From Rubinisphaera margarita (GTDB taxonomy: Bacteria > Planctomycetota > Planctomycetia > Planctomycetales > Planctomycetaceae): DNA of 64,000 bases. A program made the translations under genes and the position numbers. Shown piece after piece: positions 18,817-27,555 of this stretch. The stretch covers positions 496,001 to 560,000 of the forward strand of contig NZ_JAKFGB010000009.1 in NCBI RefSeq assembly GCF_022267515.1, in the 5' to 3' direction. Numbering within the stretch: position 1 is the stretch's first letter; every line of letters starts with the position of its first letter. The notes under the pieces were generated by a model, which ran no database searches, had not been told where the DNA came from, and saw only the letters and a list, made by a program, of their open reading frames with translations.

Positions 18817-19155
18817 CTAATCGAGTTCGCGGGATGTGCCTTCGATGTGTTCGAGGCCCCATTTGACGATCGACCGCAGGACCGGACGAAGAGCTTTGCC
18901 CTTCGCAGTCAGCCGGTAGGCATCGCGGCCGGGAATCGAGGTTGAGGGGTATTTCTCCACGATACCATGGTCGACCAGCCGGGCAAGACGGTTCGAAAGG
19001 ATATTCGTCGCGATCCCCTCCGGAGACTTCTGGAACTCGCTGAAGTGCGACTTCCCCAAGATGAGATCGCGAATAATGAGCAGAGTCCACTTATCACCAA
19101 TCACGTCCAGCGTGCAGGAAACGGGACAGGGAGATCGTCGCTGGTCATCCATCAT
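18817..19155 (-). CDS. HxlR-family winged-helix transcriptional regulator
   Basis: 112 residues with the family opening CPVSCTLDVIGDKWTLLIIRDL and the recognition segment NILSNRLARLVDHGIVEK, typical of the small MarR-like HxlR group, which often senses electrophiles or redox stress through an N-terminal cysteine; two cysteines (C10, C14) are present. The frame extends upstream to 19251, but the ATG at 19155 fits the family length. Two palindromes in the 131-bp gap to the divergent cupin gene (19213-19227 and 19234-19256) are likely operators. The aldehyde dehydrogenase gene follows 35 bp downstream, consistent with aldehyde-responsive control (inference). Confidence 0.9.
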   Translation of the reverse strand: MMDDQRRSPCPVSCTLDVIGDKWTLLIIRDLILGKSHFSEFQKSPEGIATNILSNRLARLVDHGIVEKYPSTSIPGRDAYRLTAKGKALRPVLRSIVKWGLEHIEGTSRELD

Positions 19156-19212
19156 TGTGAATTCTTGAGATTGTGAAATCTTGAAAAAGCGCTGTTGCCA
19201 GACCGAGGGTAA

Positions 19213-19227
19213 CTTGCATAATGCAAG
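19213..19227. promoter_or_regulatory. palindromic operator-like site 1
   Basis: CTTGCATAATGCAAG, two 7-bp arms around one central base, between the divergent hxlR and cupin genes. It shares the half-site CTTGCA with the larger palindrome 7 bp away. Confidence 0.6.
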
Positions 19228-19233
19228 CGTTAC

Positions 19234-19256
19234 GATACTTGCACTTTGCAAGTATC
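19234..19256. promoter_or_regulatory. palindromic operator-like site 2
   Basis: GATACTTGCA and TGCAAGTATC are exact 10-bp inverted repeats around a 3-bp centre (CTT). The site lies 31 bp before the cupin start and 79 bp before the hxlR start. A shared half-site (ACTTGCA) with site 1 points to one dimeric winged-helix regulator, most simply the adjacent HxlR protein. Confidence 0.68.
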
Positions 19257-19286
19257 GATTTCTCTCTTCCGCGGTAAAGGGTGAAC

Positions 19287-19727
19287 ATGTCGAATTATAG
19301 TGTATTTGACGCCGGTCAGTGGCAGAATCTGGAGCAGCACGTGTTCGAGTACGGCCCGATCAAGGCGCCCGGCAAAGTGTTTCTCAGCGAGAAGGTCGAC
19401 TCCTCAGGCTGCGAGGTTTCGCTGAATCGGCTCGAAGCCGGACAGAGTTACCCCTTCCTGCACAGGCACAACAAGCACGAAGAAGTCTTCATCGCGGTCT
19501 CCGGTCGGGGCGACATGCAGGTCGATGGCGAGATCATCCCGTTTAACGAAGGGACCGTGATCCGCATCGCCCCGGAGGGCGTACGCTCGATTCGGTCGGG
19601 AGCCGAGGAGCCGCTCTGCTTTCTCTGCATTCAGGCGACGGCCGGTTCCCTCAGCAGCCGGTTCATCGGCGACGGCGAAACCGTGCCGGGCGAAGTTCGC
19701 TGGGATGGCCCGGTGATGGCCGGCTGA
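19287..19727 (+). CDS. small single-domain cupin protein
   Basis: 146 residues forming one cupin_2 barrel. Motif 1 is visible as HRHNKHEEVF (metal-binding His/His/Glu pattern) preceded by the turn LEAGQSYPFL, and motif 2 near IAPEGVRSI, where the usual histidine is not obvious. Small stand-alone cupins bind metal or a small ligand; an enzymatic role is not shown. An AAAGG site sits six bases before the ATG at 19287, which is preferred over a GTG six bases upstream. The gene is divergent from hxlR across two palindromes and so is likely regulated by it. Confidence 0.85.
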   Translation: MSNYSVFDAGQWQNLEQHVFEYGPIKAPGKVFLSEKVDSSGCEVSLNRLEAGQSYPFLHRHNKHEEVFIAVSGRGDMQVDGEIIPFNEGTVIRIAPEGVRSIRSGAEEPLCFLCIQATAGSLSSRFIGDGETVPGEVRWDGPVMAG

Positions 19728-19736
19728 TCGAACGGG

Positions 19737-21215
19737 TTACGGCCTGGCCTGCCGACGTTGCGGCAGGCGGGCCTCGACCTGTTTCAGATAAGCATTGAGT
19801 TCTCTGCGCAACTCTCGCGCCTTGTCGGGATGCTCAGCTGACAGATCATGCTGCTCGGCCAGATCGTTCGCGAGATCATACAGCTCGACGCGATCTTCTT
19901 CGTAAAACTGAATCAGCTTCCAATTACCAGAGCGGATCGCCGAATGGGGCCGGGTCTGGCTCGTGACGAAATCCCCCACGCCGATCTCCTCCGGGCAGTC
20001 AGCGAATTTCTTTTCGGGATGATAATACGGAAAGTGCCACACCAGCGGCTGTGACCGGTTTACGTCCACGACCTGCCCTGCCATCAACGGCAGTAGACTC
20101 ACGCCGTCGGCTCCGTTCCGCGGTTGATCGGCGACATCCCGGAAGGTCGGCAGCAGATCGCAGCCGTGGACCGGGACATCGCATTCGACGCCGGCTTCAA
20201 TCCTGCCCGGCCAGCGGGCGATCATCGGCACGCGAATGCCCCCTTCATACAGATTCCATTTGCTGCCTCGCAGCGGAGCGTTTGTCGTGTAATTCGGATG
20301 CCCGCCGTTATCGGAGAGGAAGACGACCAGCGTGTCGTCCGCCAGATCGAGCCGATCGAGCTCGGACAGCACGCGCCCAACCAAATGATCGAGCGTCTCG
20401 ACCATAGCCGCGTATTCGACTCGAATCTCCTTCGAACCCTCTGGAATCAGCTTCCGATACTTCTCAATCAGCGACTCGCTGCGGGAGTGGACGGGATCGT
20501 GGACGTAATACTGCGACAGATACAGGAAGAACGGTTCGTCCTGATGCCGGTTCAGGAACCCGGTCGCCTTGTCCACCAAAGTGTCGAGCGGGAAATCGCC
20601 TTCCTTCACGGGAGTCGACTTCAGGCCTTTCTTCTTGCCATAGACATACGGGTGACTGCCGAAGTCAGAGTCTCCTTCAGCGAAACCCTGTTCAAGCGGC
20701 CCATGCGTCGGCGACCAGCCGAGGTATCCCTGATGATGCCGGCTCACGTGCCATTTGCCGAAGAAGCCGGTTGTGTAGCCGCACTCGCTGAGTGCTTCGC
20801 CCATCGTTCGTTCTGAAAGTGGCAGGTCGAGCGTGAAGGGAGGCGACTGTAGCGGGACATCGAAGTCCTGCCCGCCGGGATCAGACTTGGTGACGAACTC
20901 AAAGTGCAGGCGAGCCGGGGTCTTGCCGGTCAGAATCGCCGCCCGGGACGCCGAGCAGATGGGAGCCGGGGCGTAGGCTTGCGTGAACCGCATTCCCTCT
21001 TCGGCAAGTCGATCGAGGTGCGGCGTCTGGTGATACGGATGCCCGTAACAGCCGAGATCGCTCCAGGAGAGATCATCGGCCAGAATGAAGACGATATTCG
21101 GAGCCGCCTGCAATGGGGCGGCCGTGACGATGAGCAGAAGGAGAATCAGCAGAAGTTGTCGCACGAAACCTGTTCCAGCCTGAGGAGAATTCACCGCAGA
21201 GCCGGAACCGATCAC
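19737..21215 (-). CDS. secreted formylglycine-dependent sulfatase (arylsulfatase type)
   Basis: Exported sulfatase that hydrolyses sulfate esters. The modification motif C-S-A-S-R (Cys87 to Arg91) is the C-x-[SA]-x-R form matured by formylglycine-generating enzyme. The N-terminal metal-ligand block NIVFILADDLSWSDLGCYGHP and the later FLSDNGGHP, GSKWNLYEGGIRVP and C-terminal NDLAEQHDLS blocks are all present. A signal peptide (residues 18-38) ends in PLQA. The GTG at 21215 is used here; a GTG at 21164 would start right at the signal peptide and is equally plausible. It lies 3 bp past the stop of the metallophosphoesterase gene on the same strand, so it is probably co-transcribed with it and perhaps with the polysaccharide locus. 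Confidence 0.92.
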   Translation of the reverse strand: MIGSGSAVNSPQAGTGFVRQLLLILLLLIVTAAPLQAAPNIVFILADDLSWSDLGCYGHPYHQTPHLDRLAEEGMRFTQAYAPAPICSASRAAILTGKTPARLHFEFVTKSDPGGQDFDVPLQSPPFTLDLPLSERTMGEALSECGYTTGFFGKWHVSRHHQGYLGWSPTHGPLEQGFAEGDSDFGSHPYVYGKKKGLKSTPVKEGDFPLDTLVDKATGFLNRHQDEPFFLYLSQYYVHDPVHSRSESLIEKYRKLIPEGSKEIRVEYAAMVETLDHLVGRVLSELDRLDLADDTLVVFLSDNGGHPNYTTNAPLRGSKWNLYEGGIRVPMIARWPGRIEAGVECDVPVHGCDLLPTFRDVADQPRNGADGVSLLPLMAGQVVDVNRSQPLVWHFPYYHPEKKFADCPEEIGVGDFVTSQTRPHSAIRSGNWKLIQFYEEDRVELYDLANDLAEQHDLSAEHPDKARELRRELNAYLKQVEARLPQRRQARP

Positions 21216-21218
21216 GCA

Positions 21219-22460
21219 TCAGCCGTGCACTGCGTTCTGAGCACGGTTCAATGTTAACAGACTGACCTCGGGCCGACAGCGAATCCGCAGGGGATGCTTG
21301 CCGGAGACGCCACGCGAAACGTGCAGCGTCGTCCCCTGCTCCTGAAAAACGCCATCAGCATACCGCACGCCGTACCAGCTGGGGGAATAGACCGGGCCGA
21401 GTAGAGGCAGCTTGACCTGTCCACCGTGGTTGTGACCGGAGAGCATCAGCTGCACATTCTGCCGGCGGGCATCGGCGATATTGTCCGGACTGTGACTGAG
21501 CAGCAGACGGAACACATTCTCGGGAACGCTCTCGAATGTAGGCGCCTCCCCCATCCAGGGGCGTTCGTCCCCGGCGATTGCGATCACGTCATCGGGATTG
21601 TCTGGACTGGAAATAAACTGCGGCTCTTCCGCACACAACGTCCAGCCGAGTTCTTCCATGCGGCCGCGAATCGGATCGCAATTGTGATGCCAGTCGTGGT
21701 TGCCGAGGATGTAATAACACCCGAGTGGAGCCGAGAGCGTGCCGAAGGTCGTATTGATCCAGTCGAGCTTCTCCTTCCGGTCAATGAGATCGCCGGTGAA
21801 GACAATCAGATCGGGCTTCCAGAGCTGCATCTGCTTGAAGACCGCCTCATAGAACGGGAGATCAATCGTTCCGAGAAAATGCACATCGCTGACGTGAAGC
21901 ACCCGCAGCCCGTCGAAAGCGGCTGGCAGCGTGGCGAACTCAAACTGCTTTTCATTGAACTCCGGCGCGAACGCCTGGTTCGCCGGCAGATTGACCAGCG
22001 ACTGATACGGCCCGTCTCCAATCGGACGATGCCCGAGCTGGAGTTCGACATCAACCACTTCACTGCGCGTGAGTTGATACCCGGGTGGTTTTCGGCGGAC
22101 GATGCGATGAAAGAAACGGAGACCGAGAGCGAACAGGCCCATCGCGGCAATCACCCAGGGAATGCCCCAGAGTCCCAGTTCGATCTGCTCCAGCGTATCG
22201 AGCCGCGATCGTTGCAGCAGAATCGGCAACCGGAGCAGACTGAGCAGCAGGATGAACGGCCCCGAGACCATGGCCAGGTCGTGCGGAATGCGAAACCGGT
22301 CGAGGATTTTCGAGCGGACGCGAAGGCTGTAAAGCCGATTGGCGTAGCTGGACCAGAACCAGGCGTTCCCGAGAACGCCGCCCGCCAGTAACGCCAGTGC
22401 AGAAAACGGTTCGATCATCAGTGTCACAATCGGCATCAGGGCGCCCACGTCTCCATTCAC
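21219..22460 (-). CDS. membrane-anchored calcineurin-like metallophosphoesterase
   Basis: 413 residues. The N-terminal part has several hydrophobic segments (within about 15-115), followed by a cytoplasmic or periplasmic dimetal phosphoesterase domain. The five metal-ligand blocks are visible: LHVSDVHF, FTGDLIDR, LGNHDWH, LLLSHSPD and SGHNHGG. The arrangement resembles YkuE/YaeI-like enzymes, some of which act on lipid-linked nucleotide sugars or phospholipids. It sits immediately downstream of the sugar-transferase gene (25 bp) in the polysaccharide locus, so a role in recycling lipid carriers or nucleotide-sugar by-products is possible but unproven. The start is a GTG; an ATG at 22436 is an alternative. 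Confidence 0.88.
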   Translation of the reverse strand: MNGDVGALMPIVTLMIEPFSALALLAGGVLGNAWFWSSYANRLYSLRVRSKILDRFRIPHDLAMVSGPFILLLSLLRLPILLQRSRLDTLEQIELGLWGIPWVIAAMGLFALGLRFFHRIVRRKPPGYQLTRSEVVDVELQLGHRPIGDGPYQSLVNLPANQAFAPEFNEKQFEFATLPAAFDGLRVLHVSDVHFLGTIDLPFYEAVFKQMQLWKPDLIVFTGDLIDRKEKLDWINTTFGTLSAPLGCYYILGNHDWHHNCDPIRGRMEELGWTLCAEEPQFISSPDNPDDVIAIAGDERPWMGEAPTFESVPENVFRLLLSHSPDNIADARRQNVQLMLSGHNHGGQVKLPLLGPVYSPSWYGVRYADGVFQEQGTTLHVSRGVSGKHPLRIRCRPEVSLLTLNRAQNAVHG

Positions 22461-22485
22461 TCACAATCCGAGCGGTTCATCTATT

Positions 22486-23139
22486 CTAAGCGGCTCGAGA
22501 GGTTGTCGAGGGCGATTCTTCTCCGAAGGCCGGCATCGTGGCGTGTCCCTCGGCGGCAATGCCGTCGCGACGCACCACAGTTTCGACCGTCTTCCAGAGG
22601 ATCCACAGATCGAACGAAAACGAACAGTGATCGACATACCAGACGTCCATCGCCAGCCGTTCGTCCCAGGGAACGCCGTTGCGGCCATTCACCTGAGCCC
22701 AGCCGGTGATCCCCGGCAGAGTTTCGTGACGGCGAGCCTGATAGTCGGAGTACTTCGGAAGGTACGAAACGAGCAGCGGGCGCGGGCCGATCAGACTCAT
22801 GTCGCCGCGAACAATGTTGATCAACTCCGGCAACTCATCGAGACTGCTGGAACGCAGGAACTTGCCGAACTTGGTGAGCCGCTGATCATCCGGCAGCAGT
22901 TCGCCGCTGGCATCGCGGGCGTCGGTCATCGTGCGGAACTTATACATCGTGAAGATGCGGCTGTCTTTGCCGGGACGCTTCTGCTTGAAGAGTACCGGAC
23001 GCCCGAGAAAGACAGCAACGAGGCCGGCGACGGCCACCATCACGGGAGCGGCGACAATCAGAACGAGTGTGGCCACGTAGGCATCGAACAGACGCTTGCC
23101 GTAGCGACCGTAGAACGTGGAACGGGGATGTTTCGACAT
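22486..23139 (-). CDS. initiating sugar-1-phosphate transferase (bacterial sugar transferase family)
   Basis: 217-residue monotopic phosphoglycosyltransferase of the PglC/WcaJ C-terminal-domain type. It moves a sugar-1-phosphate from its nucleotide to undecaprenyl phosphate to start a repeat unit. Visible: one membrane segment (about 19-43), the KFRTM motif, the DELPELINIVRGDMSLIGPRP core containing the Asp-Glu catalytic pair, and the LPGITGWAQVNGR block. It is the last biosynthetic gene of the polysaccharide run, 48 bp after the glycosyltransferase gene upstream. The donor sugar cannot be read from sequence. Confidence 0.93.
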   Translation of the reverse strand: MSKHPRSTFYGRYGKRLFDAYVATLVLIVAAPVMVAVAGLVAVFLGRPVLFKQKRPGKDSRIFTMYKFRTMTDARDASGELLPDDQRLTKFGKFLRSSSLDELPELINIVRGDMSLIGPRPLLVSYLPKYSDYQARRHETLPGITGWAQVNGRNGVPWDERLAMDVWYVDHCSFSFDLWILWKTVETVVRRDGIAAEGHATMPAFGEESPSTTSRAA

Positions 23140-23187
23140 GATTCGGCCCCTGGGTTTCCTGATGAAGTTTTGAGAATAAGACTCTGA

Positions 23188-24420
23188 TTAAGCGGCACGC
23201 TGGTTCGACGCTGCCGGTATCGCTTTCGGCAACGGCAAATCCCGCAACCAGAGATGTTGTTCGTAGAGATCAGCCCAGTGTTCGAAAATCACGGAGGGCT
23301 GGAAGTTCGTGAGTGCACGCAGCCGCCCGTTCTCGCCGTGCTGGCGACTCAACAGGCGATCCTGCAGATATCGTTCGATGGCATTAGCCAGTCCGGTCAC
23401 ATCGCCGAGTTCGACCAGCGTTCCGGTTTCGCCATCCACGACCGCGTCCTTCGTGCCGGTGGCCCGGTACCCGACTACGGGAAGCCCAGCCGCCGCTGCT
23501 TCCAGAGGAACGTTCGGGAAGCCTTCGCGATAGGATGGAAAAGCCAGCAGGTCGCAGGCGGCGTAGTAGTTTTCGGGATCTTTCACGAAACCCGTGACAT
23601 GAATATGCGGATGATTCCTGAGCAGATCGCAGGTCGTTTCGGCCGGCGGGGCGTTGTCTTCGATACCGCCGACGAGCAGCAGGTGCAACTCGCGGGGAGT
23701 CCGATCGGCAATCTGCATGTAAGCTGCGACGAGATCGTCAATTCCCTTATCGACCACGAGCCTTCCCACGAAACCGATCACCGCCGACTCGGCGGGAATG
23801 CCGAGTGATCGCCTGAGTTTGACGGCATGAGTGGTTCGAGCCGAAGTGGCCTCGAAGACATCGGCTCGAACTCCGTTGGACGATCCATTTCCCAGAACGC
23901 GAATCTTGTGCTCTGATGTCAGTCGGCGCTGGAGATAACATTCCCGCAACGATTCGGAGACGGAAACGATCTCCTGCGCACAGGCCGCGGCCAGCCATTC
24001 GGTCGAGTCGAGCAGCCAGCGGGTCAGTCCGGTCGAAGTTTCTGAACGGAGTCCGCGGAGCAGATACAGACGAATTGGCACCCCCGCCAGACGAGCGGCC
24101 AGCATGCCGATCAGTCCGCCCTTCGGTGTGCTCGCGTTGACGATCTGCGGCTGAATGGTGCGGAATAACTGAACCATTTGGAACAGCGACTTGAGATCCG
24201 CTTGAGGCGAGATGGCTCGACTGAGTGGAACCTCGTGAATCTGAACGCCGTCTCTGGCCGCAATCTGTTCCAGCCTCGCATCGGGATTGCAGACCACGTG
24301 GATCTCGTAGCCGAGATCACGGAAGTACGCCAGCTGCCCGGTCCGAGACAGGAACGCTTCCACGGTCTTGGCATCAGTCACGACGTAGGCGAGACGGATG
24401 GGAGACTCTGAGGTTGTCAT
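23188..24420 (-). CDS. glycosyltransferase family 4
   Basis: 410 residues, GT-B fold. The C-terminal donor-binding domain has the typical FPSYREGFPNVPLEAAAAGLPVV block (the E-x7-E pattern in EGFPNVPLE), preceded by VGRLVVDKGIDDLVAAY. Members build exopolysaccharide repeat units using a nucleotide sugar at the cytoplasmic face. The order in the locus (polymerase gene upstream by 15 bp, initiating transferase downstream) supports a role in the same glycan. The ATG at 24420 lacks a strong ribosome site, suggesting coupling to the gene upstream. Confidence 0.92.
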   Translation of the reverse strand: MTTSESPIRLAYVVTDAKTVEAFLSRTGQLAYFRDLGYEIHVVCNPDARLEQIAARDGVQIHEVPLSRAISPQADLKSLFQMVQLFRTIQPQIVNASTPKGGLIGMLAARLAGVPIRLYLLRGLRSETSTGLTRWLLDSTEWLAAACAQEIVSVSESLRECYLQRRLTSEHKIRVLGNGSSNGVRADVFEATSARTTHAVKLRRSLGIPAESAVIGFVGRLVVDKGIDDLVAAYMQIADRTPRELHLLLVGGIEDNAPPAETTCDLLRNHPHIHVTGFVKDPENYYAACDLLAFPSYREGFPNVPLEAAAAGLPVVGYRATGTKDAVVDGETGTLVELGDVTGLANAIERYLQDRLLSRQHGENGRLRALTNFQPSVIFEHWADLYEQHLWLRDLPLPKAIPAASNQRAA

Positions 24421-24435
24421 GGGGAGGTCCAGACG

Positions 24436-25731
24436 TCAGCGGGTCAAAGCAGGATTCGGCAACGAACGATGCTGCCTGGAACTGAAGTACAAGGTCGCCA
24501 GACCTTTCACGATTCGACTGGCAACGGCGACGACGACGAGAAAGGCGATCAGCTGTTTCGAGAAGCTAATCATGCGATAAATGTCGTTGCGGTGAATGTA
24601 GAAGCACCACCACGGCATGAAACTGACGAAGAACACCTGCACGAAGTCGTACCGCTGAGGCATCTGGCTGATGAAGATGACGAGTACATAGCCGAGGACG
24701 AAGATCCCGACGCCGATCATGCCGCCATAGGCATAGCCTTCCGCCCAGATGTTCGAAGCCATGCCGTAACCGACATCACCAAACAGTTCGTAGGTCGCGG
24801 TGTCACCGAATGCCGCCTGGCTGGACGTGATGCCCGAACTGATATTCGACATCACAATCAACTCGAGCCGTTCCCAGGCATCCATGCGATAATCTTCCTC
24901 GATAACGACATTCAGGATGTGCTGAATGGCGACCGGTTCCGATTTGATGAACGCATCGGTTCCCTTCTCCGACATTCGAGCAGAGGCGCCGTCGAAGTCG
25001 CCCGCCTTCAGAAAGATGTAGCAGGTTTTGTAAAGGAAGATGAAGCTCGTAAACAGAACGATCGTGATACAGATCTTCTTGTGCTTGATGAGCGGATTGA
25101 CGCCGCGGCGGGCCAGCCAGATTGTCATCGCTCCGATGACGCCAATCGCCAGCTGATTACGGCTGCCGATGAACAGAATCCCCAGCAGAGACGCCAGGTT
25201 AATCAGCGCGAGAAGATAGCGTTTGTAATAGACCGAGATGATGAACGCCGTCGGAGCACCCATCAGCCAGAGCAGGTGATACGGCGTAAACGTCCTGGCC
25301 ATCTCGTGCTTGTTCTGGGCCAGAAGAGCGGATCCCGAGATCTTGAGCGCGAGATAGAACCCGACCAGCTGAAGAATCGTGGCTGTGAGTGCGTAGTAGT
25401 TATCGGAAATCGGCTTTCGTTGAACCGGACGCCCCGGAACAGGCAGCCGGGAAACGGAACGCGACGTGTGGATTGTCTCGTGGTCGCGGAGGATCGCGGC
25501 ATACCAGATGGCCCCCATCACGAGAGCCATCACGAAGTAGCAACCGGCCGAGACCCGCAGACTGTCGATTGGAATACTGGTTTCGCCGAGGAGACCGGCC
25601 ATGAAGTAGATCGCAGCAGACGCGAACGCGACACAGAACCAGTCGGCCTGGCGACGTGCCGTCGTGAAATAGAACAGTCCACCGCACAAATTGGCGATGT
25701 AGAGTCCTTTGCAGATCAACATGAACATCAT
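24436..25731 (-). CDS. Wzy-like O-antigen/exopolysaccharide polymerase
   Basis: 431 residues, almost entirely hydrophobic with about ten to twelve membrane segments and one larger soluble loop roughly in the middle (about 260-340). This is the usual topology of repeat-unit polymerases, whose primary sequences are poorly conserved; no enzyme motif can be named. Assignment rests on topology plus position between two glycosyltransferase genes in a locus with a flippase and an initiating transferase. A TTG at 25761 would extend it, but the ATG at 25731 is preceded by GGCGGAAG. Its codon and base use look slightly poorer in GC than the flanking genes. Confidence 0.78.
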   Translation of the reverse strand: MMFMLICKGLYIANLCGGLFYFTTARRQADWFCVAFASAAIYFMAGLLGETSIPIDSLRVSAGCYFVMALVMGAIWYAAILRDHETIHTSRSVSRLPVPGRPVQRKPISDNYYALTATILQLVGFYLALKISGSALLAQNKHEMARTFTPYHLLWLMGAPTAFIISVYYKRYLLALINLASLLGILFIGSRNQLAIGVIGAMTIWLARRGVNPLIKHKKICITIVLFTSFIFLYKTCYIFLKAGDFDGASARMSEKGTDAFIKSEPVAIQHILNVVIEEDYRMDAWERLELIVMSNISSGITSSQAAFGDTATYELFGDVGYGMASNIWAEGYAYGGMIGVGIFVLGYVLVIFISQMPQRYDFVQVFFVSFMPWWCFYIHRNDIYRMISFSKQLIAFLVVVAVASRIVKGLATLYFSSRQHRSLPNPALTR

Positions 25732-25765
25732 GATGTGACTTCCGCCTTCGCTACGTAACAATCAC

Positions 25766-26962
25766 TCAGGCTGCTTTTCGCAGACCCGTTTCGACTGGGG
25801 CCTGACCGGTCCATAACTGCTGATAGATGCGGCTCGATTGAGTGACATTCAGTGGGCCGGCTGCGAACTGATTCTTCAGCTCTTGCCGAAACGTCGTGTC
25901 TTTCGACTGCAGCCTCAACTCGTGAAGCTTCTGCACCCAGACTTCGTTGTCTTCAGAGAGGGAACACTGCACGACGCCGGGCATGTACGTCGAGAGTTCG
26001 TCGACAATTGGAAGTTCGCTCGTCAGAACCGGAGTTCCCTGGGCGATGGCTTCCCAGATCACATTGGCACATCCTTCGGAGACCGACGTAAAGAGCATCA
26101 GATCGGACACGGCCATCAGCGTGCTCACGTCCTGTCGGTTACCGAGCAGATGCACGCACGATTCAAGCCCCAGCTCGTTGATCACCTTCTGGATCTCAGC
26201 GAAGTTGGTTTCGCTTTCGGGATAGCCGTGCGTCCCGCCCGCGAACAGCAGATGTCCCGCTTTGAAGTCCCGATACATGTGAGCGAAGATCTGCAGGGTG
26301 CGGATCTGATTCTTAATCGTGCGGAAGTTTCCGACGTTGATAATAATGGGACTGCTGTCCAACCCGAGCTCTTCCCGGACGGCCTGTTGCTCACGAGCCG
26401 TGGAACTCTGCTGGGGAAAGCCCTGGTAAACAACGCGACAACGGTCGTCGCTCCGCCAGTCCGAAACACAGGCGTCGAGCGTGCCTTCACTGACAGCAAC
26501 GATGTTGGTCGCGAATCGCTTCACGAGCCACTTCATTGTTCCCGAGTACAGCTTGCCAATCAGCGACTTTTTCTCCAGGCAACGCATGTTGTGGTACGAC
26601 GCCATCCGTTTCGGTACGCCGGCCAGCCAGGCCATCAGCATCACGATGCCGGAGAACAGCGTGAGCTGACAGTGCACACAGGTCGGTCGTTCGTGACGCA
26701 GCAAAGCCCAGAACCGGAAGACGAACTTTCTGTCCATCGGCAGGTAGTGAATCTGGCTTCCCAGATCGCGGACGGTTTCATCGAGTTCAGACGGCTTACC
26801 ACAGAGGGCGACGAAGTCGACCGCGACCTGTTCGCGATCCAGAGCCCGAACGACATCGACGGCTCGGACTTCAGCTCCACCCCGGTTGAGGCTCCACAGA
26901 ACGCGGAGCACCTTGGCGGGAGCGGCGGAGGTTTCCGGGCGAGCGGCGGCAACAGATGACAT
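25766..26962 (-). CDS. glycosyltransferase (GT-B fold, GT4-like)
   Basis: 398 residues. The opening VLRVLWSLNRGGAEVRAVDVVRAL is the glycine-rich acceptor-domain start common in GT4 enzymes. The C-terminal half has NVGNFRTIKNQ and a FTSVSEGCANVIWEAIAQGTPVL block with the E-x7-E pattern. The ATG at 26962 follows GAGGAGA and is preferred over a TTG six bases further up. It lies between the acyltransferase and polymerase genes and presumably adds one sugar of the same repeat unit. Confidence 0.92.
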   Translation of the reverse strand: MSSVAAARPETSAAPAKVLRVLWSLNRGGAEVRAVDVVRALDREQVAVDFVALCGKPSELDETVRDLGSQIHYLPMDRKFVFRFWALLRHERPTCVHCQLTLFSGIVMLMAWLAGVPKRMASYHNMRCLEKKSLIGKLYSGTMKWLVKRFATNIVAVSEGTLDACVSDWRSDDRCRVVYQGFPQQSSTAREQQAVREELGLDSSPIIINVGNFRTIKNQIRTLQIFAHMYRDFKAGHLLFAGGTHGYPESETNFAEIQKVINELGLESCVHLLGNRQDVSTLMAVSDLMLFTSVSEGCANVIWEAIAQGTPVLTSELPIVDELSTYMPGVVQCSLSEDNEVWVQKLHELRLQSKDTTFRQELKNQFAAGPLNVTQSSRIYQQLWTGQAPVETGLRKAA

Positions 26963-26981
26963 CAACAATCTCCTCGCGGGT

Positions 26982-27527
26982 TTAACCCGCCGCTTCCAGT
27001 GTTTCGGCGTAGCGGGACTTCAGGAACTGCCGTTTCTCGGCTGGTCCCATCCCCTTCGTTCCCAGGCTGGCATCGGCTGCCTTCGACAGATACGTCTCCA
27101 GATCCCGCAGGTGACGAGCCGGGTTGCCGCCATAGACGGCATTCGATGGCAGGTCTTTCGTCACGACCGAACCGGCGGCGATCACGACGTTGTCGCCGAT
27201 GGTGACGCCCGGCAGCAGAATCGCGTTCATGCCAATGAAGACGTTGTTCCCGACGCGGATCGGCTTGATGACGTCGAGCTGCGGCATCGTCCCTCGCCCA
27301 ACCCAGACTGCCCCGTCGTGCGTGATGAAGCGGACGCCATCAGTGATCTCGACATGGTCGCCGATGGAAACCAGGTAGGGCTCGGAACCGAACGTTCGCG
27401 AGTTCACGCCGATCAGTTTGCAGTTTTGACCGACGCGCACTCCCAGGTGACGGGCGAACCGCTCGCGGGACAGCAGAAGCAGTCCGGTCTGAAATAGCTT
27501 TTCGAAGAGTCTGTGAATCCTGCGCAT
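26982..27527 (-). CDS. hexapeptide-repeat acyltransferase (WcaF/LacA-like)
   Basis: 181 residues with the left-handed beta-helix repeat pattern [LIV]-G-x4: IGDHVEITDG, IRVGNNVFIGMNAILLPGVTIGDNVVIAAGSVVTKDLP, ending in YGGNPARHLRD, which is the classic close of sugar O-acetyltransferases. The catalytic histidine is in RFITHDG. Such enzymes acetylate a hydroxyl of a sugar or lipid-linked sugar. The ATG at 27527 follows AAGGA and gives a normal N-terminus. It lies in the polysaccharide run, 28 bp after the flippase gene, suggesting the exported glycan is acetylated. Confidence 0.9.
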   Translation of the reverse strand: MRRIHRLFEKLFQTGLLLLSRERFARHLGVRVGQNCKLIGVNSRTFGSEPYLVSIGDHVEITDGVRFITHDGAVWVGRGTMPQLDVIKPIRVGNNVFIGMNAILLPGVTIGDNVVIAAGSVVTKDLPSNAVYGGNPARHLRDLETYLSKAADASLGTKGMGPAEKRQFLKSRYAETLEAAG

Positions 27528-27555
27528 TGGTCGTCCTTGTCCACTTACAGGAGTT

